Notes under the pieces: model-generated
What the model was told of the DNA's origin: nothing
The model's database searches: none
The model's input: the letters and a program-made list of their open reading frames with translations, nothing else
Assembly: GCF_033807575.1 (NCBI RefSeq)
Contig: NC_084725.1
Coordinates: forward strand, 186,001 to 250,000
Direction: 5' to 3'
DNA: 64,000 nt
DNA from: Cydia pomonella
Lineage: Eukaryota > Arthropoda > Insecta > Lepidoptera > Tortricidae
Shown: in pieces, positions 9,801 to 18,539 of the stretch
Position numbering within the stretch: position 1 is the stretch's first letter
Layout of the letters: each line of letters opens with the position of its first letter
Program-made: the position numbers and the translations under genes

Positions 9801-12770
9801 ATGTTCTTGAGAGTCAAGATCCATCAAGATGACCAGGACGCGCTGAGGTTTCTGTGGAGAAACAACCCCACAGAAAACATGAAGACGTACGCGATGACGT
9901 CACTTATTTTCGGCGCAAATTGTGCTCCATTTGTCGCGCAATTTGTAAAAAATAAAAACGCCCAGCGATTTGAATCGTCATTTCCCGCCGCCGTCGATGC
10001 CATCGTCAACTCGCACTACATGGACGACTACATCGACAGCCTGCCCGACGAGGCGACAGCGATCGAAATGGTAAAAAATGTCAGTTATATCCACAGGGCG
10101 GGCGGCTTTGAAATAAGAAATTGGACGAGCAACAGCGTCGCAGTTTTAAACAGCGTGCCAAAGGAGACCTTAGGCACTGCTGCTGTAAGGTTCAAAGTCG
10201 GCCAGCAACATGAGAGCGAGCGTACCTTAGGTCTCATTTGGTACCCTGCTGATGACATATTGGGCTTCGATCTGTCATTAAAACGTATACCGAGCGACGT
10301 ACTTGAAGGTGAGAATAGGCCTACGAAACGTGTAATGTTAAGAGTAATTATGTCAATATTTGATGTACTAGGTTTTTTAGCACCCTTCACGATTCAAGGC
10401 CGAATTATGCTTCAAGAGGCTTGGCGCTTACAGGTGGATTGGGAGGATTACATTCCAGACCAAATTTATCACAAGTGGCGAAAATGGGTCGACCTTTTGA
10501 AGGTAATTAAAGATATCCGTATACCTAGGTGGTACTGCACAGCCGCGCGCAATGCGGTAAGGGACAGCCAATCGGCTACAGCGCGTGCGAGCGAAATGCA
10601 AGATTGTGTGGATATCGTCGCAACGGCACCTACCTCTCCCCCTGCGACCCACGCACCTACGCACAGTGCTACGAAATGCTACGAGGGCGTAGCGGCATCT
10701 ACATCTGCTACGACCGCATCGAGTAGTAAGTACTCATATTATAATAATTTACAAATGCATTTTTTTAGCGATGCATCTTCTCAGGCGATGTCAGCTGTGG
10801 GCTATTGGCGCTGGGAGGATAACGGCACTATTTATGTTGCATTTATTGCCAGCAAAAGCAGAGTTATGCCGATAAAACAGCTGACTATACCGAAGGCTGA
10901 GCTGCAAGCTGCATTGTTGTCTGCAAGACTAGGCAATGCAATTGGAAAGGAGCACAAACTGACGCCAACGAGGCGTTACTTCTGGTGTGACTCCTCAACT
11001 GTATTACATTGGATTCGCAACAAAAATCGTACGTATAAGGCCTTTGAAGCAAATCGCTTGGGGGAGATTGACGACCTTACCCGCGTTGACGAGTGGCGGT
11101 ACATTCCTACGAAAATAAATGTTGCCGATTTAGCGACGCGGGACTCGTTTGATCTAGCCCTACAGAGCGAGTGGTTTAAAGGTCCTTCTTTTTTATACGC
11201 TGACGAAAGTCTATGGCCAAAGGATATAATACCGACCTGTAACGAGGAGGAGACAGGGGAATGCGTAGCAGTCGTCCAGGTGCGTGACGAACCTGCATGC
11301 ATGCCAGTGCCGGACCCACAGCGCTTCTCTTCGTGGCTTCGTCTCACCCGTGCCACGGCGGCAGTGCTAAAGTTCATCGCTGGGTGCAAAGGTCAGGCGG
11401 TCGAGATCGATTGCGCAATGATGGAGCGCGCTGAGATACTTTTACTAAAACACGCGCAAAACGAGTCTTTTGGGGAAGACTTAGCCAGAATTAAGGCGCA
11501 CGGGGCTTTACATCGCGCAAGTAAGTTATTAAAATTATCACCCATTTTAGACGAACATGAACTACTTCGCGTGGGCGGGCGCATTGACGCCGCATCAGAT
11601 GTGCCTCTGGACGTCAAGAGACCCGTGATCCTGGACGGCCGTCATCAGGTAGCACGCTTAATCGTCCGGCATTACCATGTGAAAGCCGCCCACGGAAGTC
11701 AGGAGATGGTGGTAAACGAAATAAAGCAAAGGTACTGGGTACTTAGACTTCGACCTACTGTAAAACTCGTGACGTCAAGGTGCATGTTGTGCAGGATAAT
11801 GAAGAGCAAACCTCAGGTACCGCGCATGGGCGATTTACCAGAGGCCAGAATAGAACACCATCACCGACCTTTTTTTCACTGTGGGTTGGACCTTTTTGGG
11901 CCAATGGAGGTCGCGGTGGGTCGCCGCAGAGAGAAAAGATATGGTGTTCTATTCACATGCCTCACAGTGCGGGCGATTCATATCGAGCTGGTTGCCTCCC
12001 TTACAACCGACTCGCTTATCATGGCGTTGCGACGCATGGCGGCGCGGCGCGGCGGGCCGCGCCATCTGTACTCGGACAACGGTACTAATCTGAGGGGCGC
12101 CGACACAGAGTTGCGTCGGTCAATGGAGGCGCTAGATATGGACGTTCTAAAAGCTGAGGGGGTTAATAACAACATGGATTGGACTTTTATTCCCCCCGCC
12201 AGCCCCCATTGGGGTGGGGCGTGGGAACGTTTAATACGTTCAGTAAAGACGGCTCTCAAAGTCGTTTTAAAAGAACGAGCACCAGGGGACGAGGTTTTGA
12301 CCACATTAATGGCAGAAGTTGAGAACATGGTCAACGGTCGTCCATTGGTGCACGTGTCTGTCGATCCTGCTGACGGTGAGTCTCTTACTCCTAATCATTT
12401 CCTTTTAGGGTCATCATCGCGACTCCCTCTTGTAGGAGAGTTCGATGATTCTGATCTCAACTTGAGGAAACTATGGCGGAAGGCGCAGAGGCTCGCTGAC
12501 ATGTTCTGGCAGAGGTGGCTAAGAGAAATCTTACCCACCCTCGTGCCTAGGACAAAATGGCTAGAGGAGCGGAAGCCGCTAAAAGTAGGGGACCTCGTTC
12601 TGGTGGTAGATCCCAACTCTCCCCGCAATATGTGGCCGAAGGGATTGATCACGCAGGTAATTCCTGGCGCAGACGGACGGATCCGTTTAGTGGAGGTGAG
12701 GACGGCTACCGGGACTTACCGGAGGTCCGCGGCTCGCATCGCTCCTATTCCCGTAAGTTTAGAGTGCTGA
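6837..12770 (+). CDS. BEL/Pao gag-pol polyprotein, intact frame
   Basis: 1,977 codons without interruption. The first ATG after the 5' LTR (6,837) is used here. A second at 6,864 has a stronger context (AAAATGG) and could be the true start. Domain order by residue: a charged gag N-terminus; a DUF1759-like gag region (~281-422); zinc-knuckle cysteines (494-541); an aspartic protease with a DDGSS active site (Asp ~636); reverse transcriptase (~925-1,140) with YMDD at 1,061-1,064; a Peptidase_A17-family region; a low-complexity Thr/Ala/Ser linker; RNase H (~1,307-1,436); an H2C2 integrase zinc finger (~1,609-1,657); an integrase core with Asp1685, Asp1747 and Glu1797; and a DUF5641-like tail. 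This is the single-frame Pao-type architecture and length. All catalytic signatures inspected are present. Its product would copy element RNA into cDNA and insert it. No env. Confidence 0.95.
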   Translation: MPIHRTPSKMETRSAKVRREHAEHMAREQEQRKSEVIPPCNETTPEKIENPLDPMVKKFLQYKLNATSSIKSEPMQQFKPIPDIKPAASHVGAVPSSKGSRRSSASKEARRKQLILDAAKEKAAIQMDLINKTLDAQLAALNSDEEDLEEYSSQFDGNAPLRKDINAWVEHQSIHTELPEEQQAPDNGVTTDALHISVPAQMPAPVIPSAFTEQAQPRPASSLAPRAAADGFMPAAPPAPEGTVSALNQTVQLLAGALKDLSTASNQVPNASLLSRISTPKDLPEFSGDQLEWLQFKQAYQESTEVCRFTDKENLWRLRKCLKGAARDAVTALFISATSPDRVMSTLELRFGNPDSIISRVLQDIKKLQPLQLEYHKDIVMFAVKVQNFVEAVRAVGREEYLHGMNIVSIILSKLPTVLISKWSDYSFKLFQDARKSRLVILSDFLNDEALKISTTASFLTTTRSDMYKNKSSEHSSSRTQTVLLQTEEGDLKCLFCRTAVHKITECKPFKKALRKIRWQHVKKHGLCYKCIISKHERDTCKAPACDKDGCGAPHHRLLHYPVNNSARDVTAAPAPLPSASVPNNSTAAPREPAFKPVMETLTHIKATDSRVLLKVVPVRVQGPNGMVNSTALLDDGSSVSLISANLARRVGLRGNSQTLRVHGAFKDNELEYKSTKVNVDLKGMDNKVYNVKLRCVEELSLPIQTLSVLKLVNYSHLADIKHKFCTTDSEPELLLGQDNLHVVIPIQIREGKYNEPSATLTRLGWSVHGKVCVPRTVRPSRGPPSVAVHTNLFIADSGAEHDTTSDECLLREIHEDVRRSFLLDSMGVTTHVRQKADDARAVAQLERSAELIDGRWYVGLPWKDEHRPMPDSRPNALTRMKGIERKMGKNPGFAERYRERVNHLLENDYAMELINTEVTPKTYYLPHFGVDNPNKQKLRLVFDAASQVSGSSWNDYLLTGPDLLSSLLGIMLRFREHPIAVTGDIRDMFLRVKIHQDDQDALRFLWRNNPTENMKTYAMTSLIFGANCAPFVAQFVKNKNAQRFESSFPAAVDAIVNSHYMDDYIDSLPDEATAIEMVKNVSYIHRAGGFEIRNWTSNSVAVLNSVPKETLGTAAVRFKVGQQHESERTLGLIWYPADDILGFDLSLKRIPSDVLEGENRPTKRVMLRVIMSIFDVLGFLAPFTIQGRIMLQEAWRLQVDWEDYIPDQIYHKWRKWVDLLKVIKDIRIPRWYCTAARNAVRDSQSATARASEMQDCVDIVATAPTSPPATHAPTHSATKCYEGVAASTSATTASSSKYSYYNNLQMHFFSDASSQAMSAVGYWRWEDNGTIYVAFIASKSRVMPIKQLTIPKAELQAALLSARLGNAIGKEHKLTPTRRYFWCDSSTVLHWIRNKNRTYKAFEANRLGEIDDLTRVDEWRYIPTKINVADLATRDSFDLALQSEWFKGPSFLYADESLWPKDIIPTCNEEETGECVAVVQVRDEPACMPVPDPQRFSSWLRLTRATAAVLKFIAGCKGQAVEIDCAMMERAEILLLKHAQNESFGEDLARIKAHGALHRASKLLKLSPILDEHELLRVGGRIDAASDVPLDVKRPVILDGRHQVARLIVRHYHVKAAHGSQEMVVNEIKQRYWVLRLRPTVKLVTSRCMLCRIMKSKPQVPRMGDLPEARIEHHHRPFFHCGLDLFGPMEVAVGRRREKRYGVLFTCLTVRAIHIELVASLTTDSLIMALRRMAARRGGPRHLYSDNGTNLRGADTELRRSMEALDMDVLKAEGVNNNMDWTFIPPASPHWGGAWERLIRSVKTALKVVLKERAPGDEVLTTLMAEVENMVNGRPLVHVSVDPADGESLTPNHFLLGSSSRLPLVGEFDDSDLNLRKLWRKAQRLADMFWQRWLREILPTLVPRTKWLEERKPLKVGDLVLVVDPNSPRNMWPKGLITQVIPGADGRIRLVEVRTATGTYRRSAARIAPIPVSLEC

Positions 12771-12790
12771 GTCAGCACTGGGGTGGGGAG

Positions 12791-13070
12791 TGTTAGCGAT
12801 GCGCTCACTATAGGTACATATGTAACTAGTTAAGTTTATTTTTAAGGAAAAGTTGCCATGTTAAATACATACTTAGTTACTAATACTTAAGGTTCAAAAT
12901 TGTATGACATGTTATGCAAGTAATGTGCACTACGTTGCTATGCGCCGGCGGCAGTCCGCTGCTAGACGCGATCGGTTTAACTCGACCCTGTATCCGAAAG
13001 TTAAAATAAAAGTTTCATTGTCAAGTTTACTCCTGCTTTTCATTCCTCGCGCCAGTGCCTACCATTTACA
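12791..13070 (+). repeat. 3' LTR, full length (280 bp)
   Basis: It starts TGTTAGCG after the GGGGTGGGGAG purine tract and ends CATTTACA. TGT...ACA edges are typical. An AATAAA lies near 13,006 and could be the polyadenylation signal. It is followed directly by the CATAAG duplication. Confidence 0.9.
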
Positions 13071-13076
13071 CATAAG
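13071..13076 (+). repeat. Target-site duplication (right), CATAAG
   Basis: Matches 6,388-6,393 exactly and abuts the 3' LTR. Confidence 0.8.
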
Positions 13077-13094
13077 AATATAAAACCCCCCCTC

Positions 13095-13175
13095 CTATGA
13101 AAAGTCCCCCAGGTCTGTCCCCTGCGGAAGGGTGCCCATGAGGCTGGCTACGTTCCCTCGTTGAATGGCGATGCC
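13095..13175 (-). pseudogene. C-terminal remnant of endonuclease-bearing LINE (copy 2)
   Basis: The minus strand reads IAIQRGN-ASL-GTLPQG, then a short tail and a TAG stop. This is the same C-terminal signature as 14,611-15,357 (VQRGNAASVLGTMPQ) and 39,339-39,541. Only ~26 codons remain. It lies just downstream of the BEL/Pao element, whose insertion probably split its 3' UTR. Inferred from the shared motif only. Confidence 0.6.
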
Positions 13176-14610
13176 TAAAATAAATAAATAGTTTTAAGTT
13201 ATGAATCTAGGTTACGCTTTGGTGTGAGCTGTAATGTTATAACTTGATTATATAAATAAATAAACCTTCACGTTTTACACCAAACTCGGACCGATGCCGA
13301 CGGCAGACGAGTCTCGGTCAGATGTAAATTATAAAATAGTGAAATAAATATTGTTTTTCCTCAAAATGTTGTTGTGTTTAAGTAAGTAAAAATAATTTAA
13401 TAACACAATCGTATAATAGGAGAAGAACTAAGTGTTTAACCAGTTTTTTACTAACTCATAAATGACGCGGTAACTAAGATTTTTTTGCACATTGTAGGTA
13501 AAATAATATTATGACAATTATATATGTCATCAGGGTTTTTGTTTATTATTCTTTTATTGAATGATACTATATCGTTGGTACTCAAATTAGACCTTAAAAT
13601 AGTTATAAAGGTAACAAAAAATGTTATTTGATAGAATTCAATCTTTAACATGATAAAATAAAAACAAAATTAATTTTGAAAAAACCCACGACGGTTAAAA
13701 CGTAGTTGAAAAAGGATGCACAAATAAATGTTTGAGGATGTTTGTTTTGTTTGTGTTGTTTTGTTTGTTTGTCAATCAGACCCGAACCCATCACTGAAAA
13801 CCGCATCAAACCCGGACTAGTCGTTTTTTTGAAAAATGGCAACATTGGTTTGCACAAACATCCTCTCACCCCAAACGCATACGAGTATACCGTCTCCGTT
13901 CCGTCGTGGGTAAAAATGTTTATAAATAAATGGCAAATGGGTAAATGAATCTGGGCATTTTCTCAATCAACCAGATACTTATAGGTATTTATATATTAAA
14001 CAAACTTAAATATAGGTATTTTAAGAATAATGTAAGTTAATATTTACATTTGAAGTTGACATGATTTTAGCATTTTGCTGCAGAAAGAATTAGGTACATA
14101 TTGTTTCAATGTTGAAGTTTCTTACAAATACCAATAACGACGATTATTTTAATAACAATTACTATGTAATTAACAAATTAAATAAATAAAAAGTTAATAT
14201 AATCATTATTTTTATGTCTTACAAAATGACATTATATGTATTATCAATAGTAGATTGTTAACCAAGGGATGAAATTATGCCTGTTACCCGAGTTAAACGC
14301 TCTACTTTTCATTTCGAATACGAAGAAAGTAAAATATATGTTCTTCATTTAAAACATGACTAAGTATATATATTATAGCATTTCTTGAGGGTACTTTCAA
14401 TTAACCATTTAGGTAAAAGTATCGTTATTTATGGAATGGGGAGTTAAATATCAGAATGGAAACTGTATAACAAATCTATTTTAAATCAAATTTCAATTGC
14501 CTTTCTTAAAAAGAAACGATTTTTTTCATGTACTTAGAAAGTAAAATCCTCTAGTGCAGAAACGTATCACTTTATGCACACTTTTTAGAACAACAATGAC
14601 CCTTTTTTAG
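13176..14610. other. AT-rich spacer with repeat fragments
   Basis: No gene seen. GTTAACCAAGGGATGAAA near 14,258 recurs at 30,295. A segment near 14,545-14,605 with TGCACACTTTTTAGAACAAC recurs at 17,139-17,200, showing an old interspersed repeat into which the next LINE fragment inserted. Confidence 0.45.
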
Positions 14611-15357
14611 CATGACAATAGTTCGAACCCTTGCGAACGTGCTAGACTGCTCGCAGTATCGGAACCTGAGTCAGGGCATTGGCTGCGCGCGTTGCCGTCG
14701 CGGAACATTGGTTCCCTTTTGGACCCGGCGTCACTGCGCGTAGCCGTATGCCTCAGGCTAGGTTTGAAAGCCTGCGAGCCACACGCTTGCTCCCGCTGTG
14801 GAAGCCTTGTTGACGCTTATGGGCACCACGGACTCCACTGCCAGTCAAGCGCCGGCCGATTTTATAGACACTCGGCCCTAAACGACCTAATCCGCAGAGC
14901 ACTCGGTACCGTCTCCATACCAGCAACCCTGGAGCCAGTTGGTTTATCAGCGGCAGATGGCAAAAGGCCCGACGGCTGCTCGCTCGTACCTTGGTTCCTG
15001 GGGCGGCCCCTGGCGTGGGATGTAACATGCGTTGATACGCTGGCCCCATCTCATGTCCGGCGCTCTGCCAGGAAGCCGGGGACGGCAGCAGACGACGCCC
15101 AAATTGTCAAGTGTCGCAAATATGCATTTTTAAAAAGTAATTATGTATTTGCGGCACTTGCGATTGAAACTTTCGGTCCTTGGTCGTCCGACACCAAGAA
15201 ACTAGTAAAAGAAATTTCTACTAAACTAGTCTGGGTGTCTGGCGACCTACGAGCTGGCGCTTTTTTCGCACAAAAACTTAGCCTCACTGTGCAGAGAGGG
15301 AACGCGGCCAGTGTCCTGGGAACAATGCCTCAGGCTAATTTAGGCTTAGTTTTTTGA
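14611..15357 (+). pseudogene. 5'-truncated LINE: zinc knuckle and restriction-like endonuclease tail
   Basis: The frame is open from just after a TAG at 14,608 to TGA at 15,355, about 248 codons, with homology recognisable from about 14,620. An apparent start near 14,692 is internal. I recognise the motif order found at the C-terminus of certain invertebrate reverse-transcriptase proteins: RARLLAV, SGHWLRALP, LRLGLKACEPHACSRC (zinc ligands), HHGLHC, SAGRF-RH-ALND, DGKRPDG, PW--GRPLAWDVTC, IETFGPW and VQRGNAASVLGTMPQ. KRPD...WDVT resembles a PD-(D/E)XK nuclease core, as in restriction-like endonuclease LINEs (R2/NeSL-like). No RT domain remains, so this is probably a 5'-truncated insertion rather than a gene. 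The intact frame and higher GC than the flanks suggest recent arrival, or less likely domestication. The short 3' UTR has AATAAA near 15,386. Confidence 0.62.
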
Positions 15358-15949
15358 TAATATAGCTATTGTAATTGATTATGTAAATAAATACATAAAA
15401 TAGATTGTTGATACGACATTAACAATCCACAATGTCCACATGCACATATAACGACGGTCAAGGCCGGCCGAGGGTTCGGCATTCGGCGGGTATTCGCTTA
15501 TTCAGAACGATGCATTCTGTCGCCAATCTGTGCCCGCAAACATTACTAACTACGAGTATATTTGACGCTTTTAATACAAGTAATATGTATAACAATGACA
15601 TTATTATATCTAATTAAATAATGAATTAATTCATGTCAAGCAATTACATCTTCTTCAACTTCAACTTCGACATTTATTCAGCAAATAGGCCACAAGGGTA
15701 CTTTTACACGTCAACATGGAATTTACATACAAACAAAAACAAGCACATCAACAATTATAAAATACAATTCATTGAAAATATTAATGCAATATAAAGTATT
15801 ATTGTTTAAAGAAAAAGTAAGTAAAATATTATTATTACTTAGAGATGTATAAAGTCTCTAAATGTCGAATTACAAAAAAAAAACAAACATACAAAAATAA
15901 ATTCTACACAGTTACATAGTACAGTAAATGCGTCAAACAGGATGCCTCG
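15358..15949. other. AT-rich spacer
   Basis: No gene seen. CGCCAATCTGTGCCCGCAAA near 15,521 recurs in diverged form at about 16,246, on the far side of the next SINE, so the SINE may lie in a local duplication. Confidence 0.4.
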
Positions 15950-16242
15950 TGCTGTGCCGGCATTTTGCCTGGGAGCCTGGGGTCCACTTGGCAACTAATC
16001 CCGAGAATTGGCGTAGGCACTAATTTTTACGAAAGCGACTGCCATATGACCTTCCTACCAAGACCTCGGCCTTATTGGGATTAATCCGCCTTCCTCACGA
16101 TATTTTCCTTCACCGAAAAGCGACTGGTAATCAAATGATATTTCGTACATAGGTATTGAAAAACTCATTGATACGAGCCGGGGTTTGAACCCGCAACCTC
16201 CGGATTGCAAGTTGTACGCTCTTACCGCTAGGCCACCAGCGC
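15950..16242 (-). mobile_element. SINE-B copy (tRNA-derived)
   Basis: On the minus strand the head reads GGTGGCCTAGCGGTAAGAGC (A box) and GGTTTGAACCCGCAACCTCC in reverse (B box). The body has the conserved CAGTCGCTTTTCGGTGAAGG and GGCAGTCGCTTTCGTAAAAA. Related copies lie at 34.0, 35.8 and 44.1 kb. Confidence 0.85.
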
Positions 16243-16359
16243 TTCGCCAATCTATGTCCGCAAACATTTTACGTACGTTTGTTGTATCTGCTAATAATAC
16301 TAAGGCTAAGTAAAATAATTAAGTATATCCGCAATTTCAAATACATATTACAAAGTAAA

Positions 16360-16516
16360 TAGAGTCAGACCAAGCTAAGTTAGCAACGATTTTGATATCC
16401 CAGACGGTGCAAGTGTTAAGTAAACGTCATATATTCATAGAAGCTTGACGTTTAAAATAACACGTGCACTGTTTCGGCTACCAAAATCGCTGCCAACTTA
16501 GTTTGGTCGGATTCTA
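16360..16516. mobile_element. MITE with ~34-bp inverted ends, TA-flanked
   Basis: The left end TAGAGTCAGACCAAGCTAAG and right end CTTAGTTTGGTCGGATTCTA are inverted copies, and pairing extends through most of the 157 bp. It has the same length and structure as the copy at 59,404-59,560. TA at both edges suggests a Tc1/mariner-type origin. Confidence 0.8.
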
Positions 16517-16569
16517 CAGGTGTTATGCTTGGTCGTAAATGTTTTTAATTTTTTATGTCTAGCCAGCAT

Positions 16570-17135
16570 AAAAAAGCGGCCAAGTGCGAGTCAGATTAGC
16601 CCATGAAGGGTTCTGTACCATTTATGACGTATTAAAAAGAAACTACTTACTAGATCTCGTTCAAACCAATGTTCGGTGGAAGTTTGCATGTTAATGTACA
16701 TCATATATTTTTTTTAAGTTTATCATTCTCTTATTTTAGAAGTTATATGGGGGGGGACACATTTTACCACTTTGGAAGTGTCTCTCGCCCAAACGACTAC
16801 TATTCAGTTGAGAAAAAAATGATATTAGAAACCTCAATATTATTTTTGAAGACCTCTCCATACCCCCCACGTATGTGTTTGACGAAAAAAAAATTTTTGA
16901 GTTTCAGTTCTAAGTATGGGGCTCCCCATAATTTATTGTTTTTTGTTTTTTCTATTTTTGTATGAAACTAGTAATGCTATTCATAGAATACATCTACTTA
17001 CCAATTTTAAACAGTATAGTTCTTATAGTTTCGGAAAAAAGTGCCTGTGACATAACCGGACACACAGACGGACATGTCGAATCTATAAGGGTTCTGTTTT
17101 TTGCCATTTGGCTACGGAACCCTAAAAACGTCCTG
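16570..17135 (+). repeat. Repeat family D, long copy
   Basis: It starts AAAGCGGCCAAGTGCGAGTC and ends TTTGGCTACGGAACCCTAAA. In between are GGGTTCTGTACC, a GGGGGGACACATTTT block and an ACAGACGGACATG tract, as in the copy at 30.2 kb. Non-coding. Short frames inside it are not conserved between copies. Confidence 0.75.
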
Positions 17136-17499
17136 AAAAAGTAAAATACTCTAGTGCAGAGACATATCATTTTCTGCACACTTTTTAGAACAACATTGTC
17201 TCACTTTTATAGCAAAAGAAATGAAAAAATCGTGTTGCTTTACATTTGACGAGAACCACGGACAACTAAATAGGTCTGTTTACTGTTCTCGACAGGTCAA
17301 ACGTCCTTGACCGGATTAGGTATTCACACCAACATAACCAACGTAGACCTTATCTCATTGCAATACGGCTTACGAAGGGTTAGTCAACTGTCCACGGGTA
17401 TTTAAAGCCATCGAACTGGGAACTATGCAATTGTTCAAGATCTGCGTTTTGCGGCGAGGCGAGACAGGACAGCTTGGCATACTGTTTGAAACATGTTAG

Positions 17500-17801
17500 C
17501 AAAGCTCGGAATCCGGTTAAATTTCCAATCCGTTATCATACTTGGTGCAAAACCTTTTAATTTCGGTTTCGCTCGATAAACCTTTATTTTTAAACCGGTT
17601 TTTATGAGAACAGTTCTTGTGAAGTTAACCGGTTTAGAACAATAAAAACGGGTTTCTTCCTGTGTCGGTGTTTATGTTTACGTGGCCACCACGTTACCAC
17701 CAGGCCAGCCGGTCGTTTCGTCGCTCGTCGAATGAACCGGGTTTTTAGGTTACAGTAAAGTTTAAATTAACCGGTATTTTATAAACCGGTTCTGAGCCCT
17801 G
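17500..17801 (-). mobile_element. hAT-like MITE with repeated ACCGGT motifs
   Basis: The right end read inward is CAGGGCTCAGAACCGGTTTA and the left end is CAAAGCTCGGAATCCGGTTA. The flanks CATGTTAG (17,492-17,499) and CATATTAG (17,802-17,809) form an 8-bp target duplication with one mismatch, which fits hAT. Inside, AACCGGTT-like palindromes recur at least six times. Related element at 55,243-55,685. Confidence 0.8.
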
Positions 17802-17811
17802 CATATTAGGT

Positions 17812-17895
17812 AATTCTGGCATAGTGGGTAACCTGCCTATGAAGTCGATGGTCCTGAGTTCGAATCCCGGTAAGGGCATTTATTTGATGTTTTTT
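17812..17895 (+). mobile_element. SINE-A head fragment, diverged
   Basis: TCTGGCATAGTGGGTAACC, then GATGGTCCTGAGTTCGAATC and CCCGGTAAGGGCATTTATT correspond to the A and B boxes of SINE-A. The body is lost. Confidence 0.65.
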
Positions 17896-18019
17896 ATCTA
17901 TGTAAGTTATTTTATAAAATGTATGTTACAATCTGACGCTTAAAATTAGACTTTTAGTTTTGAACATTCTCAACGATATGATAGAATTAAGACGGAAGTG
18001 GAAGATGCGCGCTAAATCA

Positions 18020-18200
18020 CGTATGTAGTCCCCATTTTCCTCTCTGGATATTAACATCATTGAAAATATTTTGACACAATTTGTTGTATATCAACCACAG
18101 CTAACGTAGGGGCATAGCTATAGTTAATACACATCAAATTAAAAAATATTTTCCATCATGTTAGTGTCCAGAGAGGAAAATGGGAACTGCATTTGTACGG
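18020..18200. mobile_element. MITE with ~60-bp inverted arms
   Basis: GTAGTCCCCATTTTCCTCTC near 18,025 pairs with GAGAGGAAAATGGGAACTGC near 18,171, continuing inward through GAAAATATTTT. A related half-element lies near 51,620-51,740, recognised by TTTCTCCATATAAATGTAGT and an AAAATATTT block. Confidence 0.7.
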
Positions 18201-18539
18201 AGAAACGCCGTCCCCTTTCCTATTAAGGATGAGTGATCGATGATTCTATAAAAAGAAGTGTAGGGCGGCTTGGCCCGGATCCGGGCTGTTCTAGCAGTCA
18301 TTCAGTATTATAGTGAATTTAAAAAAACTGCCAATGGTTCATACATAGATAATAATAATAAATAATAATTTAGCCTATAGGTACACGTCCCACTGCTGAG
18401 CACAGGCCTCCTCTCCTGAGAGAGGGTTTGGGCTGTAGTGCTCACGCTGGCCCAATGCAGATTGGAGACTTCACATACACCTTTGAATTTCTTCGCAGAT
18501 GTATGCAGGTGCAGGTGCCAGGTGTATACATCGATAGAT

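Larger units (their letters stand above)
6394..13070 (+). mobile_element. BEL/Pao LTR retrotransposon with a rearranged left end
   Basis: The composite is 6,677 bp. In order it holds an inverted LTR edge (6,394-6,516), a duplicated pol 3' end (6,512-6,727), a shortened 5' LTR (6,728-6,815), an internal gag-pol frame (6,837-12,770), a purine-rich tract GGGGTGGGGAG (12,780-12,790) and a 280-bp 3' LTR (12,791-13,070). The same CATAAG flanks both outer ends, so it appears to have integrated as one unit. The direct-repeat copies differ at only two of 253 positions (6,563/12,626 and 6,682/12,745) and the 123-bp inverted copy is identical, which points to a young insertion. No env-like frame is present. 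Confidence 0.9.
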
